Assembly (NCBI GenBank): GCA_025330725.1
Contig: JAIWND010000014.1
Location: 682,001-746,000 of the forward strand
DNA length: 64,000 nucleotides
DNA from: Chlamydoabsidia padenii
Taxonomy: Eukaryota > Mucoromycota > Mucoromycetes > Mucorales > Cunninghamellaceae
Direction of reading: 5' to 3'
A model generated the notes under the pieces. The model worked only from the letters and a program-made list of their open reading frames with translations, ran no database searches and was not told the origin of the DNA. Below, piece after piece: positions 23,817-35,070 of this stretch (position 1 is its first letter; every line of letters starts with the position of its first letter). The position numbers and the translations under genes were made by a program.

Positions 23817-25035
23817 AATGAAAAAAAAAAGTTTTTGAGTCTACTAATCGAGTAGTTTAGCTTTTGGTTATTTAAAATAAGTTAAAATGGATAAAAGAAG
23901 ATGATAATATATATTGCTCAATATATATATCTTATATCACCAAGGAGAGTGGAAAAAGGAGCGAATCATTGGCGACTTTTTGTCTTTTATGCATACCAAC
24001 CATCATAAATATGTGGTTATGGTTTGTTTTTAGGTTATTTCAAAAAACTCTGTCAATCACAAAGTGACATGGCTGTTTGATAACTTGATTCTCCATATCA
24101 GCAAACAAGTCAAGCTGAAAAAACAACAGCCGAGGATACAAACTGACAGCGAGCAATGGTAAAATAAAACATCGGAGTTGACTAATGTTTACCCCTGAAT
24201 CCGAAACAAAACAAGAAATGTATGCGAGAAGAATTTGCTCCTTGCTCTTTGAAAATTATATAAAAAGACTGAAAGTTTTTTATTTATTTAAAGATAGCTA
24301 GCAAAATGTAAAGTGGTTAATATCGTTCAAAGAGCTGATGTCCAAGTCACTGGTTTTGTCTCCTACATAAACAAAGTTAACCAACATACCACCTTTAGGT
24401 CAATCTGAAATAAACTTAATCTCCCGACATGAGCAAATAAATGAAAAATAGTCATTGTCAAAATCAAACGTTCATGTTGTTTTTTAATACTTTTGACCAG
24501 TCTGGATGTAGACAAAGATTCATTTCGGTGTAGCACAAGCTGTGATATATTAAAAACCCGACGCATGAGGATTGATCTACTATTCCACACAATTTCACTA
24601 CTGGATAAGAACTAACTAATCAAATAGCGTTCAAGTGAGTCAAATATGTTAGTGAGTGTTTTCACAAGCTCAACTGCACGCACATTGCTATATAGTACTT
24701 GTCTGAACACATCGACACCAACGTCGGACTTGGAACATTAGAAAAGTACAAAAAGGTGGGCGGGGTTGATTTTCTTTTTTCTTTTTTCTACTTCTCTTTC
24801 GTTTACTTTTTCTCATTACCCTTTTTATTTAACACGATACTACATCTACTAACCAAAGCAACTGATACTGACAATTGCTCTCTTTTTCGTTGGGTTCAAG
24901 CGTATGACGATGTATACTGACTCTTTGTGCTTGAATGATGCATTCAGGGTGGACGGCTTTTCCTTCTGGAAGAAACGAAACAACAAAAACGACAAACCTC
25001 CTTGAATTGATCTTATAACAAAGGTAAGACAAATG

Positions 25036-25074
<39 letters not shown>

Positions 25075-25770
25075 GCGATGATGACAAAGATGGGTTTTAG
25101 ATCAGGTACTAAAAAACTGCAACATTGTTGGTGGATGTCGAACGAAAACATGATTGGTATATGCCGCACTCCCCCTCTCGTCCATTACGATGATGGTCAC
25201 GGATAGAAAACTGTTTAAACAGTTCACTTTTGGCATCCTCCCCTCTTGGCTGCTTCAGGTATTAGATGTGGTATTATACAGGCTAACATAGAACTAGGGA
25301 TAAGGCAATGGTGGTGTAAGTAGAATCTAACATGCAATTTACGCATTGGCCATGATCACTGTATCTGTTCGAAATCCCGAGTTTGTTGGATCTCTGTTGT
25401 GTTTGTCATAATATGTAAATGTATGGAATATACCAAGGTAAATAAAACCCTAAAGAGACAACATTATTTCTTTTATTATGCTAACGTTTGATATATACAC
25501 CTTTTGATCTTTAGATACTGGCTGGATGGACTCTTGTGTGGAGGAAAAAAAAAAGAATAGATATCATTAGTGTATAGTATAGTGTATTTATTATCTAGGA
25601 TAGATTATCTTCTCTCATAAAAAAAGGGACAACAAATCTCAAACTCAACGTCTTCTACACCCTGCTTAAATCCCAGTCTTTTTAAAGTACGGGCATCTCA
25701 AATTTCTTCATCATCATAAAACTTTGAAATCGCGCTTTTTGCGCAACAATGTGTTGATAGTAATAGAAAT
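23817..25770. other. Gene-poor region with 38-nt poly(A)
   Basis: No supported gene in about 2 kb. A run of 38 A occupies 25036-25073. AAATCCCG at 25372-25379 is preceded by GTTCG (GTTCGAAATCCC, B-box-like). The short open frames here have no splice partners or recognisable domains. Confidence 0.5.
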
Positions 25771-25773
25771 GGA

Positions 25774-25830
25774 ATGGAGTGCCCTCGCAAAGAGGGGCAC
25801 GGGAAGAATTTGGGTGGAGAGAGACTGCAA
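25774..25830 (+). repeat. Third copy of the G-rich repeat
   Basis: GAGTGCCCTCGCAAAGAGG, then GGCACGGGAAGAATTTGGG and GGAGAGAGACT, match the tandem copies at 10714 and 10784. It again lies next to the dispersed repeat. Confidence 0.55.
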
Positions 25831-25889
25831 ATATAAATTTGAGCTCTTTAACGAGTAACGAAATCTCGACGCTTCCCCTCCATGATCGT

Positions 25890-26115
25890 GCCCCCAAATT
25901 GGGAATTGCTAGGCGCATTGAATTTGGTGCTCGGCGTTTGAAAATGAAGTTTTCTTTCGTCTACAATTCCGTCGCAAAGGAAAGGTAAGTCATTGCAAGC
26001 CTAAACACACTAAAACAAGGGCCTTGGTACTTGAATTTGCGGGAAAGTATGTTGGAAATGGGTCATGGTGTCCACATGGCCACTTTAATCATTAGCATCC
26101 GTTGACAATGGAGCG
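25890..26115 (-). repeat. Copy 4 of the dispersed repeat (alternative terminus)
   Basis: It starts GGGAATTGCTAGGCGCATTG and continues GAATTTGGTGCTCGGCGTTTG, matching the outer part of copies 2 and 3. It runs through AAGTATGTTGGAAATGGG to CCACTTTAATCATTAGCATC, the reverse of the core, at about 26080-26099. Confidence 0.75.
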
Positions 26116-26148
26116 GTGAAGCTCCTTCCTACTCTGACTAGGGACTGA

Positions 26149-26393
26149 CGGGATTTGAAAATGATTTTTGCTTCTGTCTGTAAAAAAAAAGTCTTCGTCC
26201 TTTTTTCTTGCAAAAAGACAGGTTAAACTCATTGCAAGCTTGGACTGACTAACACAAGGGTCCTGGTGCTTGACTTTTGCGGTAAAGTATATTGGAAATG
26301 GGTTATAGTATTCACATCACCACTTTAATCATTAGCATCCTTTGACAATGGAGCGAGGAGAGCCCATCCAAAATCTTAGGTAAAGCGGGATTT
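26149..26393 (-). repeat. Copy 5 of the dispersed repeat, bounded by CGGGATTT on both sides
   Basis: CGGGATTTGAAAATG starts at 26149. The body contains TTGGACTGACTAACACAAGG, GGTAAAGTATATTGGAAATG and CCACTTTAATCATTAGCATC. The next CGGGATTT is at 26386, so the motif-to-motif distance is 237 bp. This matches the 238- and 235-bp spacing of the tandem units at 51.8-52.3 kb. Confidence 0.8.
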
Positions 26394-27196
26394 GAACACG
26401 AAGTGAGTTTCATGACAGGTAAAAGTTATCTTTTATCCATTGTGCATCAATTTTCACACGCTATCATCTCCCCAACACTGATTGACAACTTTTTTTTTCT
26501 TCTTTCCGCCCTCCTTCTTCCACTTCCCGTATGTGTTCTACCGAGACTTCACCGATTACAAATCAAACATTAATGAAGATAGGAGTTCCATCGGGATTGC
26601 ATCCGATTTTTTTTTTTTATCATCCGGAGTGTCCTACCCATAACTGCATTAATTTGACAAGTTTTATCAATCCCAAAGACAAAATGGGCTGTCCACGTGT
26701 ACTAACTGACTGTCGCTTTCTTTTCCTATGTATCATTGCTTTCAATCATTCCTTTAAACTATTTTTAAGCACCGTTTATTTTATTGTTTATTTTACTTAC
26801 TTTAATAAAACTAGTATCTATAATAAAAGTATTACACACCATATTGGATGTGGACCAAACATGATTGACTGTTGATAATTCACCAATGGTTTACTTTTTT
26901 CGGGGTTCCCTAGTAAAGCTGATGGAGGAGGAGAATCAGTACCATCATAGTCCCTATAATTATTGGCATCAGTTGGTCAACGTGTGTGTAGTAGGATTTC
27001 CACATCTGACTAAATAACAAGCCTCCGGGAAGTCGAGATTAAAGTCAAATGAAATGATAAAGTATTTTTATTGAGAATAAAATATCAATACAAATAAAAG
27101 AGAGTATAACTATGGTGTAGACTAAATATAAATGTTTGCTAATGATCCTAGTAGTAGAAGTAGTAGTAGTAGTAAAAGAGCACGATAGGTATATGA
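26394..27196. other. Intergenic after repeat cluster; no gene supported
   Basis: The first 60 nt, read in reverse, contain GCACAATGGATAAAAG, resembling a tRNA A-box region. It lies upstream of GTGTTCAAATCCCGC, which resembles a B box. A frame at 26531-26875 has no domain or conserved splice structure. The segment 27060-27196 is probably 3' UTR of the WW gene. Confidence 0.4.
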
Positions 27197-28284
27197 TTAA
27201 CCTATTTCGATGATTAAAAAAAAAGGTGAGAATCAGTTTGTTGTAAGTGTATACAATATATAAGAGCTCTTACCATGATGGTGATGACCATGGTGGCCGT
27301 GATGCCCGTGGTGACCATGATGACCGTGGTGACCATGATGACCGTGGTGGCCATGATGGCCATGCTCTTGCATTTGTCCATAACCATATCCTCCACCATA
27401 TCCACCACCATACCCAGGAGGAGGAGGAGGAGGAGGGTAATAACCACCCTAAAGAAGATAAAGACACAGAATTAACATCTCCCGCTTACACTTCACCCCG
27501 ATTCCCTCTCCTCTTCATTACCTGTTGATGGTGACCACCACCCATCAGATTGCCAAGCATTCCGCCACCGCTTTGATGATGATTTTGTTTACCACCGAGT
27601 TTTCCTGCAGCCATTCTATAAATAAACCATCATCAGTTAGTTTCGCCAAAGGGGGGATTTCTTGGCATTTTACTAAATCTACTTACGTCAAAAGAGCACC
27701 TGCCACAGCGCCACCCAGAGCAGACTTCCCGCTATTGTTATGTTGACCATACCCGCCTTGTTGACCATAACCACCTTGTTGGGGTTTCATAAATCCACCA
27801 AGAAGCATGGACCCTAATCCTCTATCGCCTTCTTCTCCGTGTTGTTGTTGATCACCAGCGGGAGTGGTTGTTGATGGTGAATGTGGAGCAGGACTAGTGT
27901 TTTGTAAACCTGAAGCGTAACTTCCAGCTTCACCACTGGGATATTGTTGTGGGTACGTCGATGGAGATGACGTTGCTTGTTGGCTACCAGGGAATGGCAT
28001 AGTACCTTCACCATAATTGGAAGATGGGTAACTTTGTTGTTGTTGTTGTTGTTGTTGTTGTGGATGAGGCATGGAAGGTGATGAAGAAGGATGATCCCAT
28101 TGCGTTACACCTGTTGCTTGATCGACATAATAAAATCGTTGAGAAGTTTCGTCCCATAAAGCCAACCTTTATAAAAACCAAAGATGGGTTAAAGTTAGAA
28201 GGTAGATAGCATACATGAGATGGTTAATTGTATATATATTTACCAGCCATTGGGCACTTGAGGTGGATTAGAGGCAGAAGACAT
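27197..28284 (-). CDS. WW-domain protein with Gly/Tyr and Gly/His repeat tail
   Basis: Exons on the minus strand: 28284-28244, 28166-27687, 27615-27522, 27448-27274, 27201-27197; 264 aa. The WW domain (about residues 10-40) is built across the first junction: LPxGW-type PNGW, FYYVDQATGVTQWDHP, with both tryptophans present. A poly-Gln/Pro linker follows, then GGYGQQGGYGQ repeats, a Pro run, GYGGGYGGGYGYG and nine GHH-type repeats ending in HHHH. WW domains bind Pro-rich ligands. The tail resembles calcium-dependent annexin-like or Gly-Tyr-rich adaptor tails, but its role is unknown. The last coding exon adds only the final Gly and stop (5 nt), so the 3' end is the least certain part. Confidence 0.8.
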
Positions 28285-28389
28285 TATGATCTAAGGGGAA
28301 AAAAGTAAAAGAAGTAAAAGAAAAAAAGAGCGGGTTTTATTTTATTATACAGACAGGGTTTTTAAGACATTGTTTAAAACGCCGCATTA

Positions 28390-31300
28390 TCAAGCATCCG
28401 CGCGAGTGACTTCAGCCAAGGAATCTATTGATTCTTTTCGAATATATACTAAAAAGTAAGGGTTTGATTTCGTGCCAGTAGTATTCTTGAGGATTTCGGA
28501 TTCTTCAACCTAAGAAGGGAAATCGTTTAGTATATGATTGCATAAAGTGCATGATTGTCCGTAACAAATTTACCTTTGTGACAATAGAATCATTGAATTT
28601 CCACCAGCAATCAGTCTTGTGATCCAATATGTATAACCAATAATGACCATAGTTTGCTTCCCCTAATAAAAAAGGAAATCAAACAGTTAGTTTACTTTAT
28701 TCGTCCCCGCAGATCATTTTTGATTTTACCTTTGTGCATGAAGACAGCATGTAATAAGTATTCGCATTCAGTCAGATCGTCATATTCGTGCCTGATTTTC
28801 GTTTCATAGTCATTGGCTTGATCCACATTGTCTATAAGGAGATAAAGAGAGACAGAGAATTGAGTACAACGATCGATATTATCAGGTTATTCCTTCTTTA
28901 TACCTTTCATGAAGTCTCTGGTAGTTTGAGCTTCTTGTTTGAGTAACTGGACAGCATCGAGAAGGTCCACAGGGGTAGGGGTAGGATGATTAAATTCAAA
29001 ACCTTCCAAAATCGCCGCGGTTTTTTCAAACATCCAAGGCACAGGCAAGTCGACTTGTCCTCCACCAGGTGCACTAGAATCCTATTAAAGCAAAGAGGAG
29101 CGTGAGTACACTTTTTTTTTTTTTTTTCCAACTTTATCCTTTCGCTTGTCAACTTACCACTTTGACAGATAAATTTTTGATATTTTCTCGACATTGAGCC
29201 AATTCTTTCGCCCATAGCGCCACCTTTTCCCGCCGAGGTGCCAAAGCTTGAAAGTTGCTGTCCAGGTATCGATCCAAATAGATTATCTTGTCGAATTGCA
29301 CAAAAGCATTGGATTTGTAAACTTGAGAAGTCGCCCGATCGAATTGTACACGTTGGACTTGGATCTGTAGTACGGGAGGGAAGCTTCGCACAGTGACTTC
29401 GCGAGTTGCCTCCTTCCCACCTTGAAAGTTTTCCACCTTATCAGCAAAAAAGTATTCGTCCAGTCCATCGTAAAGATTTTTCCCATCGGCAGCATCCACA
29501 ATCACATGAGAGAAGTCTTCTTCCATCACCTTTTGGATTTCATTTGTTGTTTCCGTGTCCTTGTAACTGAGTATTTGTCGTGCCTTTCCATAAAAGAGAT
29601 CCCTGATCATGTCCCTTGTTTGCTCCATGTTTTCGGTTTCCTGAGGTTTCAGGGCTGCTTCCACCAGGTACATTACGTTATCCATGCATTCCGTTACATC
29701 TTGTTGTCTTCCCAGCATCATATTCACGTCGCCAGTCATTCGTTTTGATGAAGGTGCCGGTTGTTGTGGTGGAAAAGGAGTAGTTGTAGAGGTCGTAGAG
29801 GTCGTAGTGGCAGTGGTAGTGATTTGTTCCGTAACATTGTTAATGCTGTCATCGAGAGACTCCTGTTGAGTGAAATCCAACTCGTTATGCTGAGTTGTGA
29901 TAGTGCTACTGTCGTTGATATTGCCTTCATCGTCAGATTCCTTTTTGCTATCCACAAGGGTGCTGACTGATTCCTCCATAGAGCTACCATCCTTGACATC
30001 GACATGACTTGATCCCACCTTTTCAATTACATCGTCTTCTTTTTCGTTCAACAGCGCCATTTTTGCCAAGTCAAATTCTGGTGCTATTTCATTGGCGGTT
30101 GTTTGACCAAGTTGGAGAAAGAGCTTCTGTAGGAGACCAACAACTAGTTCAAATAAAAGAGTTTAATGATCAGATCAATTTTGACAAGGCGACATTAAAC
30201 AATGGTACATACATTTTTTGGCTCTTTTCACTTCTTTTTGATCCACCTGTATTCCGCCAATCTTCTTGCTTTGCCAATCAATTTTGTCTTCATTTTCCAC
30301 AAAATCTTCCATATTGAGTATAGTTGTTCTGAAGGGTACCAAAGTGTAGTAATACTAGAGGGGACAAGTCATAAATGAAGGTTAGCTTACATGCATATAT
30401 ACTTTTTTATTCTTTCCTGTTCTATTTACCTGTAATAAGCTGTTTAAATAGCATGTATTCCCAATGTTTGTCAGACCAACTGGACTAATAAGGTGAATCA
30501 AATGATCATTAGTATATCAGACCTTCTATCCTCCTTGAGCCAATTTACTTACGCGTTCGATTGTGTCCGAGTTCGACTGTAATCTAAAGCATAATAACAT
30601 AAGGGTCAGGTTTGGAGTCAATTACCATATTAGTATTCCACTTACCATAGACATCTTCTTCTATTGTTCCTGGCACGCTGATCGATCCAGTCTCCAAGTA
30701 CCTTAAGATATACCCAGTTTTCCTAGATTCACCAATTATGCGGAGTTTTTCATCATGAAGAGATTTTTGAGCAGGATAGTCTTGGGTCTACATGGCATTT
30801 CAAGTAAAAGATGATGTTTGTTAGGGTAAAAACACCCTGTTTTTTCTTTCTTTCTTTACCTTGTATTGATGAGCAGCCACCAAAGTTTCATCTTCAATAT
30901 CCTGTTGGGCCCCGAAATATTGATAGGCCAAGTCCACATCCTTGGTACTGATAAATCCTTTACTGCGTTCGATAGCCAATTCGGTCTGGAGGATTTCACC
31001 ACCCTTGATGTTAGTGATATCATTTAAAGCATCCAACCAGACATGTAAGTTTTCAGGTCGCTCCAGTACCATCTGTCGATAAGCCCATACAATCAAATCA
31101 TCACTAGCCAAAGGGGTAACACCGAGGACATCGCAATGAGCATATAAACCAGTCTTGTTATTATTATTATTGTCGCTGTTGCTACGAGCACCATGTTCCA
31201 TTGTGTCCAGGCATCCCAAAAGATCATTCAACACCACCGGATCTGCAATAGGGCAATCCGATTCTGTCACCCCCGTTGTTTGTTGTCCAGTTGTGGCTGC

Positions 31301-32197
31301 AATTTCAAGTAAAGATGCCGCCAGTTCTTCCCGAATCATATATAGTCGATCATTGTCTACTTGTTGTCCGGGTGCAATAAAATATCCTTCTTGATAAGTA
31401 AAGCCAATCAGAGTCAGTAATTTAGTCCTAGTAAAAGAAAGATTTCGAATTTAGTAAACCTTTAGGTTAAAACATGTATGATCCTCTTACGTTATTTCAT
31501 CCAATCCAATACGTTCCATAAAATGAGGATTTTGAGTATTGATGTTACGCCGTGTGTTGTCGAGTAGGTCATTAACATATTTCTGGAAGGTGGTTAAAGT
31601 GCTGTGGACAGTAGGTTTGAGAGCTGTCTGTTGCGTCGTATCAAGGTATGTTCGAGTCAAAGCGCGAGTCGAAGATAGATCCACAAGTACTTTGGCTGGT
31701 ATGATTGGGTCGTGATAGGTGAGTTCAACTTGGTCTTGGCAACCACAACATTGGTAAGAGGAGGGTTGCACCTGAGAATGGTAATGATGAGTTGCATGTT
31801 GAGGACAAACATGTCGATAAGCCGAGGAGGTAATAAAAAGCCAAGTATGACAGGTATGACAAAGGAATCGAGAGGACCATAAAGTAGTGCTAGTAGAGAG
31901 TGTTGGCGGAACAGTCAGGTCAACAAGATTGTCGTCAGTATTGTTGTTGTCGCTGCTGTTGTTGTTGTTGTTGTTGTCGTCGCTGTTGTTGTTATTGTTG
32001 TTGTTGATGGCAAATGCAAAACACTGTCGAAAGTCGTGTACATGATTCAGAGAAGGTGCTTGGAATTTGTGGAAGAGTGCAGCTGGTGTCCATGTTGGTT
32101 GTGGTGTGTCGTTGTCCTTGGCCTGAGAAGATTCCATGGATCGAAAAGGATTGTTATTTCGTGGAGGCAATGAGGGAAATGAGTGTTCGTCAGCCAT
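28390..32197 (-). CDS. UBP2: Ubiquitin C-terminal hydrolase, Ubp2 type
   Basis: Eleven exons on the minus strand: 32197-31491, 31427-30860, 30787-30646, 30583-30553, 30484-30430, 30354-30213, 30143-29158, 29081-28904, 28831-28730, 28662-28574, 28509-28390; 1039 aa. The USP catalytic core is split by long insertions, as in Ubp2/USP25/USP28. Cys box: [16 protein letters not shown] with C494. [11 protein letters not shown] follows. His box: [12 protein letters not shown] with H977, then WKFNDS. The N-terminal third has C-x2-C and H/C pairs ([16 protein letters not shown]) that could form a zinc-binding module, plus a poly-Asn stretch. Yeast Ubp2 edits K63-linked chains with Rsp5 and Rup1. ATG 32197 (MADEHSF) is the first methionine in frame. 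A donor-like GTAAGT at about 32330 suggests a spliced 5' UTR. Confidence 0.9.
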
Positions 32198-32547
32198 ACG
32201 TTCTTGAGCCAAAATGGTATGTTGATTGTGTGATTATATGTGTGTAAAGGGGTGAAGAGAGTTGAGACAAACAATTAAAGCTCGAGTAAAAATGAAAGAA
32301 AAGAAAGAAAAGAAAACAGGCTGGGCACTAAATACTTACGTTGGCAGAGCGGCGTTTCAATTACAATTCCTGCTTCCACCAAAGACAATGGGACATCAAA
32401 AGAAAAAGAGACTACACTTGACAATGAGTATGATGAGAATGTATGTTTTTATTATGATGAATGGAGGGAGAGTATAACATAAAAATAAAAAAAAAAGTAG
32501 AAAGTAACTATAATTATAACCAAACATTTTCCACACAATCGACGCAT
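32198..32547. other. Intergenic between UBP2 and CCT4 (same strand)
   Basis: No coding gene is seen. On the minus strand a CAAC/GTAAGTATTT donor at about 32330-32340 may belong to a 5' UTR intron of UBP2. The proximal part is CCT4 3' UTR. Confidence 0.4.
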
Positions 32548-34878
32548 TTATCGGCTTTGGACCTATAAACCAATTAAATAAAACTGTTAATTGATCATAT
32601 CATTTTTATGATCATCATCATTATTATCATTACCAAATCATCAATCTTCAAGATCATTTTCACAGTTTCGGCCGACAATTCAAGAGCACTGGTACTGACG
32701 AGTAGAGGTTGGATGACATTTTCTTCAAGGATGTTACTGATTGTTCCCTTCTTCACGTTGATACCAGCCGTCTTGTCGCCTCGAGCATGTTTGTTTCGCA
32801 ATTCGGTCACAATGGAGATGGGATTCAAACCAGCATTTTCGGCCAATGTTGTTGGGATGACTTCTAAAGCTTCAGCAAATGCTTGGAAGCAGTATTGTTC
32901 CATGCCTTGAAGAGTCTTTGCATAATCCATCAATTTTTGAGAAACTTCAATTTCAGGAGCACCACCACCAGCAATCAAGTATCTATTTTTGATAAGAAAA
33001 AAAAAAAAAAGATGAGCTACAAGTAATAATCATATTATGGAGAGAGAATAATAACAATAGTTCACTTACTTCTTTTTGACGAGACAACGTACTACACAAA
33101 GAGCATCATGTAGAGATCGATGTGATTCTTCAAGCACAAGAGAGTTGGCACCACGGCATAAAACAGATACAGTTTTACCAGCATTCTTCATTCCAGTCAC
33201 CTTGACCACACGAGCACCAGCAGAGTCTGATTCTTCGATCAATTCAGCATAACCCAATTTATCTTCAGTAAAGGATTCTACATCAGCGACAGGTTTGCAA
33301 CCAAGGGACTGAAATAGAAAGAGAGAGAAACGGTCAGATTACTTAATCATACCATTTTCATTTTCATTCCAATAACTTACCTTTGCAATGAATTCGATTT
33401 CATCACGTTCCACATCCTTGACAACCATGATCTTCAATTTGGCCAAAAAGTGTAGAGAGAGTTCGTTGACAGCATCACGGAGAATGGATTTTTGAATAAG
33501 TAGTACATTACATCCACTCTTCTTGATCTTCTTGCACATGTTTAAGAGGTATTGTCGTTCTTCCTTTAAGATTTTGTCCATTTGTCGATAGTCGTTGACG
33601 ATAATTTGATTTTCCATCTATATTTATTATTAATATCATTATCATTAGCATTAACATTAGAATTAAATGGTATTGTGTTAGTGAGTCATATCCTGTCCCT
33701 TGTTTTTGTTAAACTTACGTCTGGTTTGGGTGCTGATAATTGGAATTGGATCAAACCAATCTTGGCTTTTTCAACCCGAGTAGGACCACCAGCGCTCTTG
33801 ACCACGTTTTGATTCAATACCAAACCATCCACAAGTTCAGTGTCGTCAATAGTACCACCCACTTTCTTTACAACACGAACATCGTTCAAATTGACATTAT
33901 TGGTTACAGAAGGATCTACCACCCGGAGCACAGCATCCACAGCGATAGGGGCGAGTAATGATGAATACTGGGATACGATCTAATAATCGAAATAATCAGA
34001 CGTTAGCTTGTTTTTTGTTTCCCTCCCCTTTTCATCTTTTCCTTTTTACCTTGGAGTTCAATGAAGTAGAGGCAGCTCGTAACAAAGATTCACGATCAGC
34101 CAAATCAACAGGTGTAGCCATTTCAGTAAGGAATTCAACTGACTTTTGAGCAGCACGTTGGAAGGATTCAGCAATAGTGGTGGGGTGGATACCTAAATAC
34201 AAAAGTAAAAAAAAAAGGGGGGGGGCTTATTATTCAAGTACTTGATGCTGACACTTTTTTTTTAAAAAAATACCTTTTCCAAGCATTTTTTCGGCGGCTG
34301 ATAGAAGAGAGCTACATAAAACCACAACTGAGGTTGTCCCGTCACCAGCTTCCACGTCTTGTGCAGCAGATAAGTCGACCAACTATACATATAAAAACCC
34401 TGTTAGTCTTGTTGTTTTATCATTATCATCATCATCCTTATTATTATCATCGTCATCATCCATTGTATAGCCTCTTACCATCTTTGCAGCAGGATGCAAT
34501 ACAGCCATATGCTTCAAAATAGTAGCACCATCGTTTGTAATTACTACTTCCCCGGTACCAGTTTGAATCTATAAAATAAAGTATCGAATTATGTTAGCTA
34601 TATATATATCCTATTAGAATAGTGTAGTCTTTACCATCTTATCCATGCCTCTAGGGCCCAAAGAAGTACGGATGGCATCACCCACGGCTAAAATAGTTTT
34701 TTAAAAAAAAAGATGAGAATAAAAGAGATGAGTACGCGTGTTTTTCATCCATGTTTTAAATTGTCATACCTTTAGCAGCAATGATATTGCTTAATCTTAC
34801 TTCAGTAGGTTTTTCCTTGTCTTGGAAGCTTGTGTTAACTTTAGGAGCGGATTTGACTGGTGTTGCGACTTGAGCCAT
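32548..34878 (-). CDS. CCT4: T-complex protein 1 subunit delta (CCT4)
   Basis: Ten exons on the minus strand: 34878-34770, 34687-34635, 34568-34479, 34382-34274, 34192-34050, 33979-33719, 33617-33381, 33308-33070, 32982-32634, 32562-32548; 534 aa, as in other CCT4 proteins. Group II chaperonin motifs: [21 protein letters not shown], the ATP-binding EAGDGTTS and [10 protein letters not shown]. The delta subunit is shown by [39 protein letters not shown] [17 protein letters not shown] and the C-terminal KIDDLVQSR. CCT folds actin, tubulin and WD proteins in the cytosol. It is head to head with CCT5, another subunit of the same ring. Confidence 0.98.
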
Positions 34879-35070
34879 GATATAATTAAAGAAGTAAAGG
34901 AGAAAGAGATGGAGAGAAATTATTTGAACCTGTCAAAAAAAAATCTTCCCAATAAAAATCAAGACGTCACTCCCCAACTCCGATGGGCGTAGGAAAGTTA
35001 ATAGAGGGAGAGAAAAATATTACTGTTCCTCGTCTCTCTCTCTCTCTCTCTCTCTTTTTATTATTACATC
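34879..35070. promoter_or_regulatory. 192-bp bidirectional promoter between CCT4 and CCT5
   Basis: The two start codons lie at 34878 (minus) and 35071 (plus). The interval holds GACGTCAC at 34963-34970, a CRE/ATF-like core, followed by CCCCAACTCCGATGGGCG. A CT dinucleotide run (about 35034-35054) sits just before the CCT5 start. No perfect three-unit heat-shock element is seen. Sharing one short promoter would keep two subunits of an equimolar complex in step. Confidence 0.7.

Noticed and set aside
26531..26875. 114-codon frame
   Set aside because: Aromatic/Ile-rich translation of AT-rich DNA, no domain, no splice partner, no promoter or terminator context.
27274..27372. Possible CRISPR-like or minisatellite array
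   Set aside because: The repetition is the in-frame GHH codon repeat, with no spacers. CRISPR arrays are not expected in a fungal nuclear genome.
27214..27528. Several overlapping frames over the Gly-His repeats
   Set aside because: A short-period repeat stays open in every frame; only the frame that joins the WW exons in phase is kept.
34879..35070. Heat-shock element in the CCT4/CCT5 promoter
   Set aside because: GAA and TTC units occur but not as three correctly spaced inverted units.
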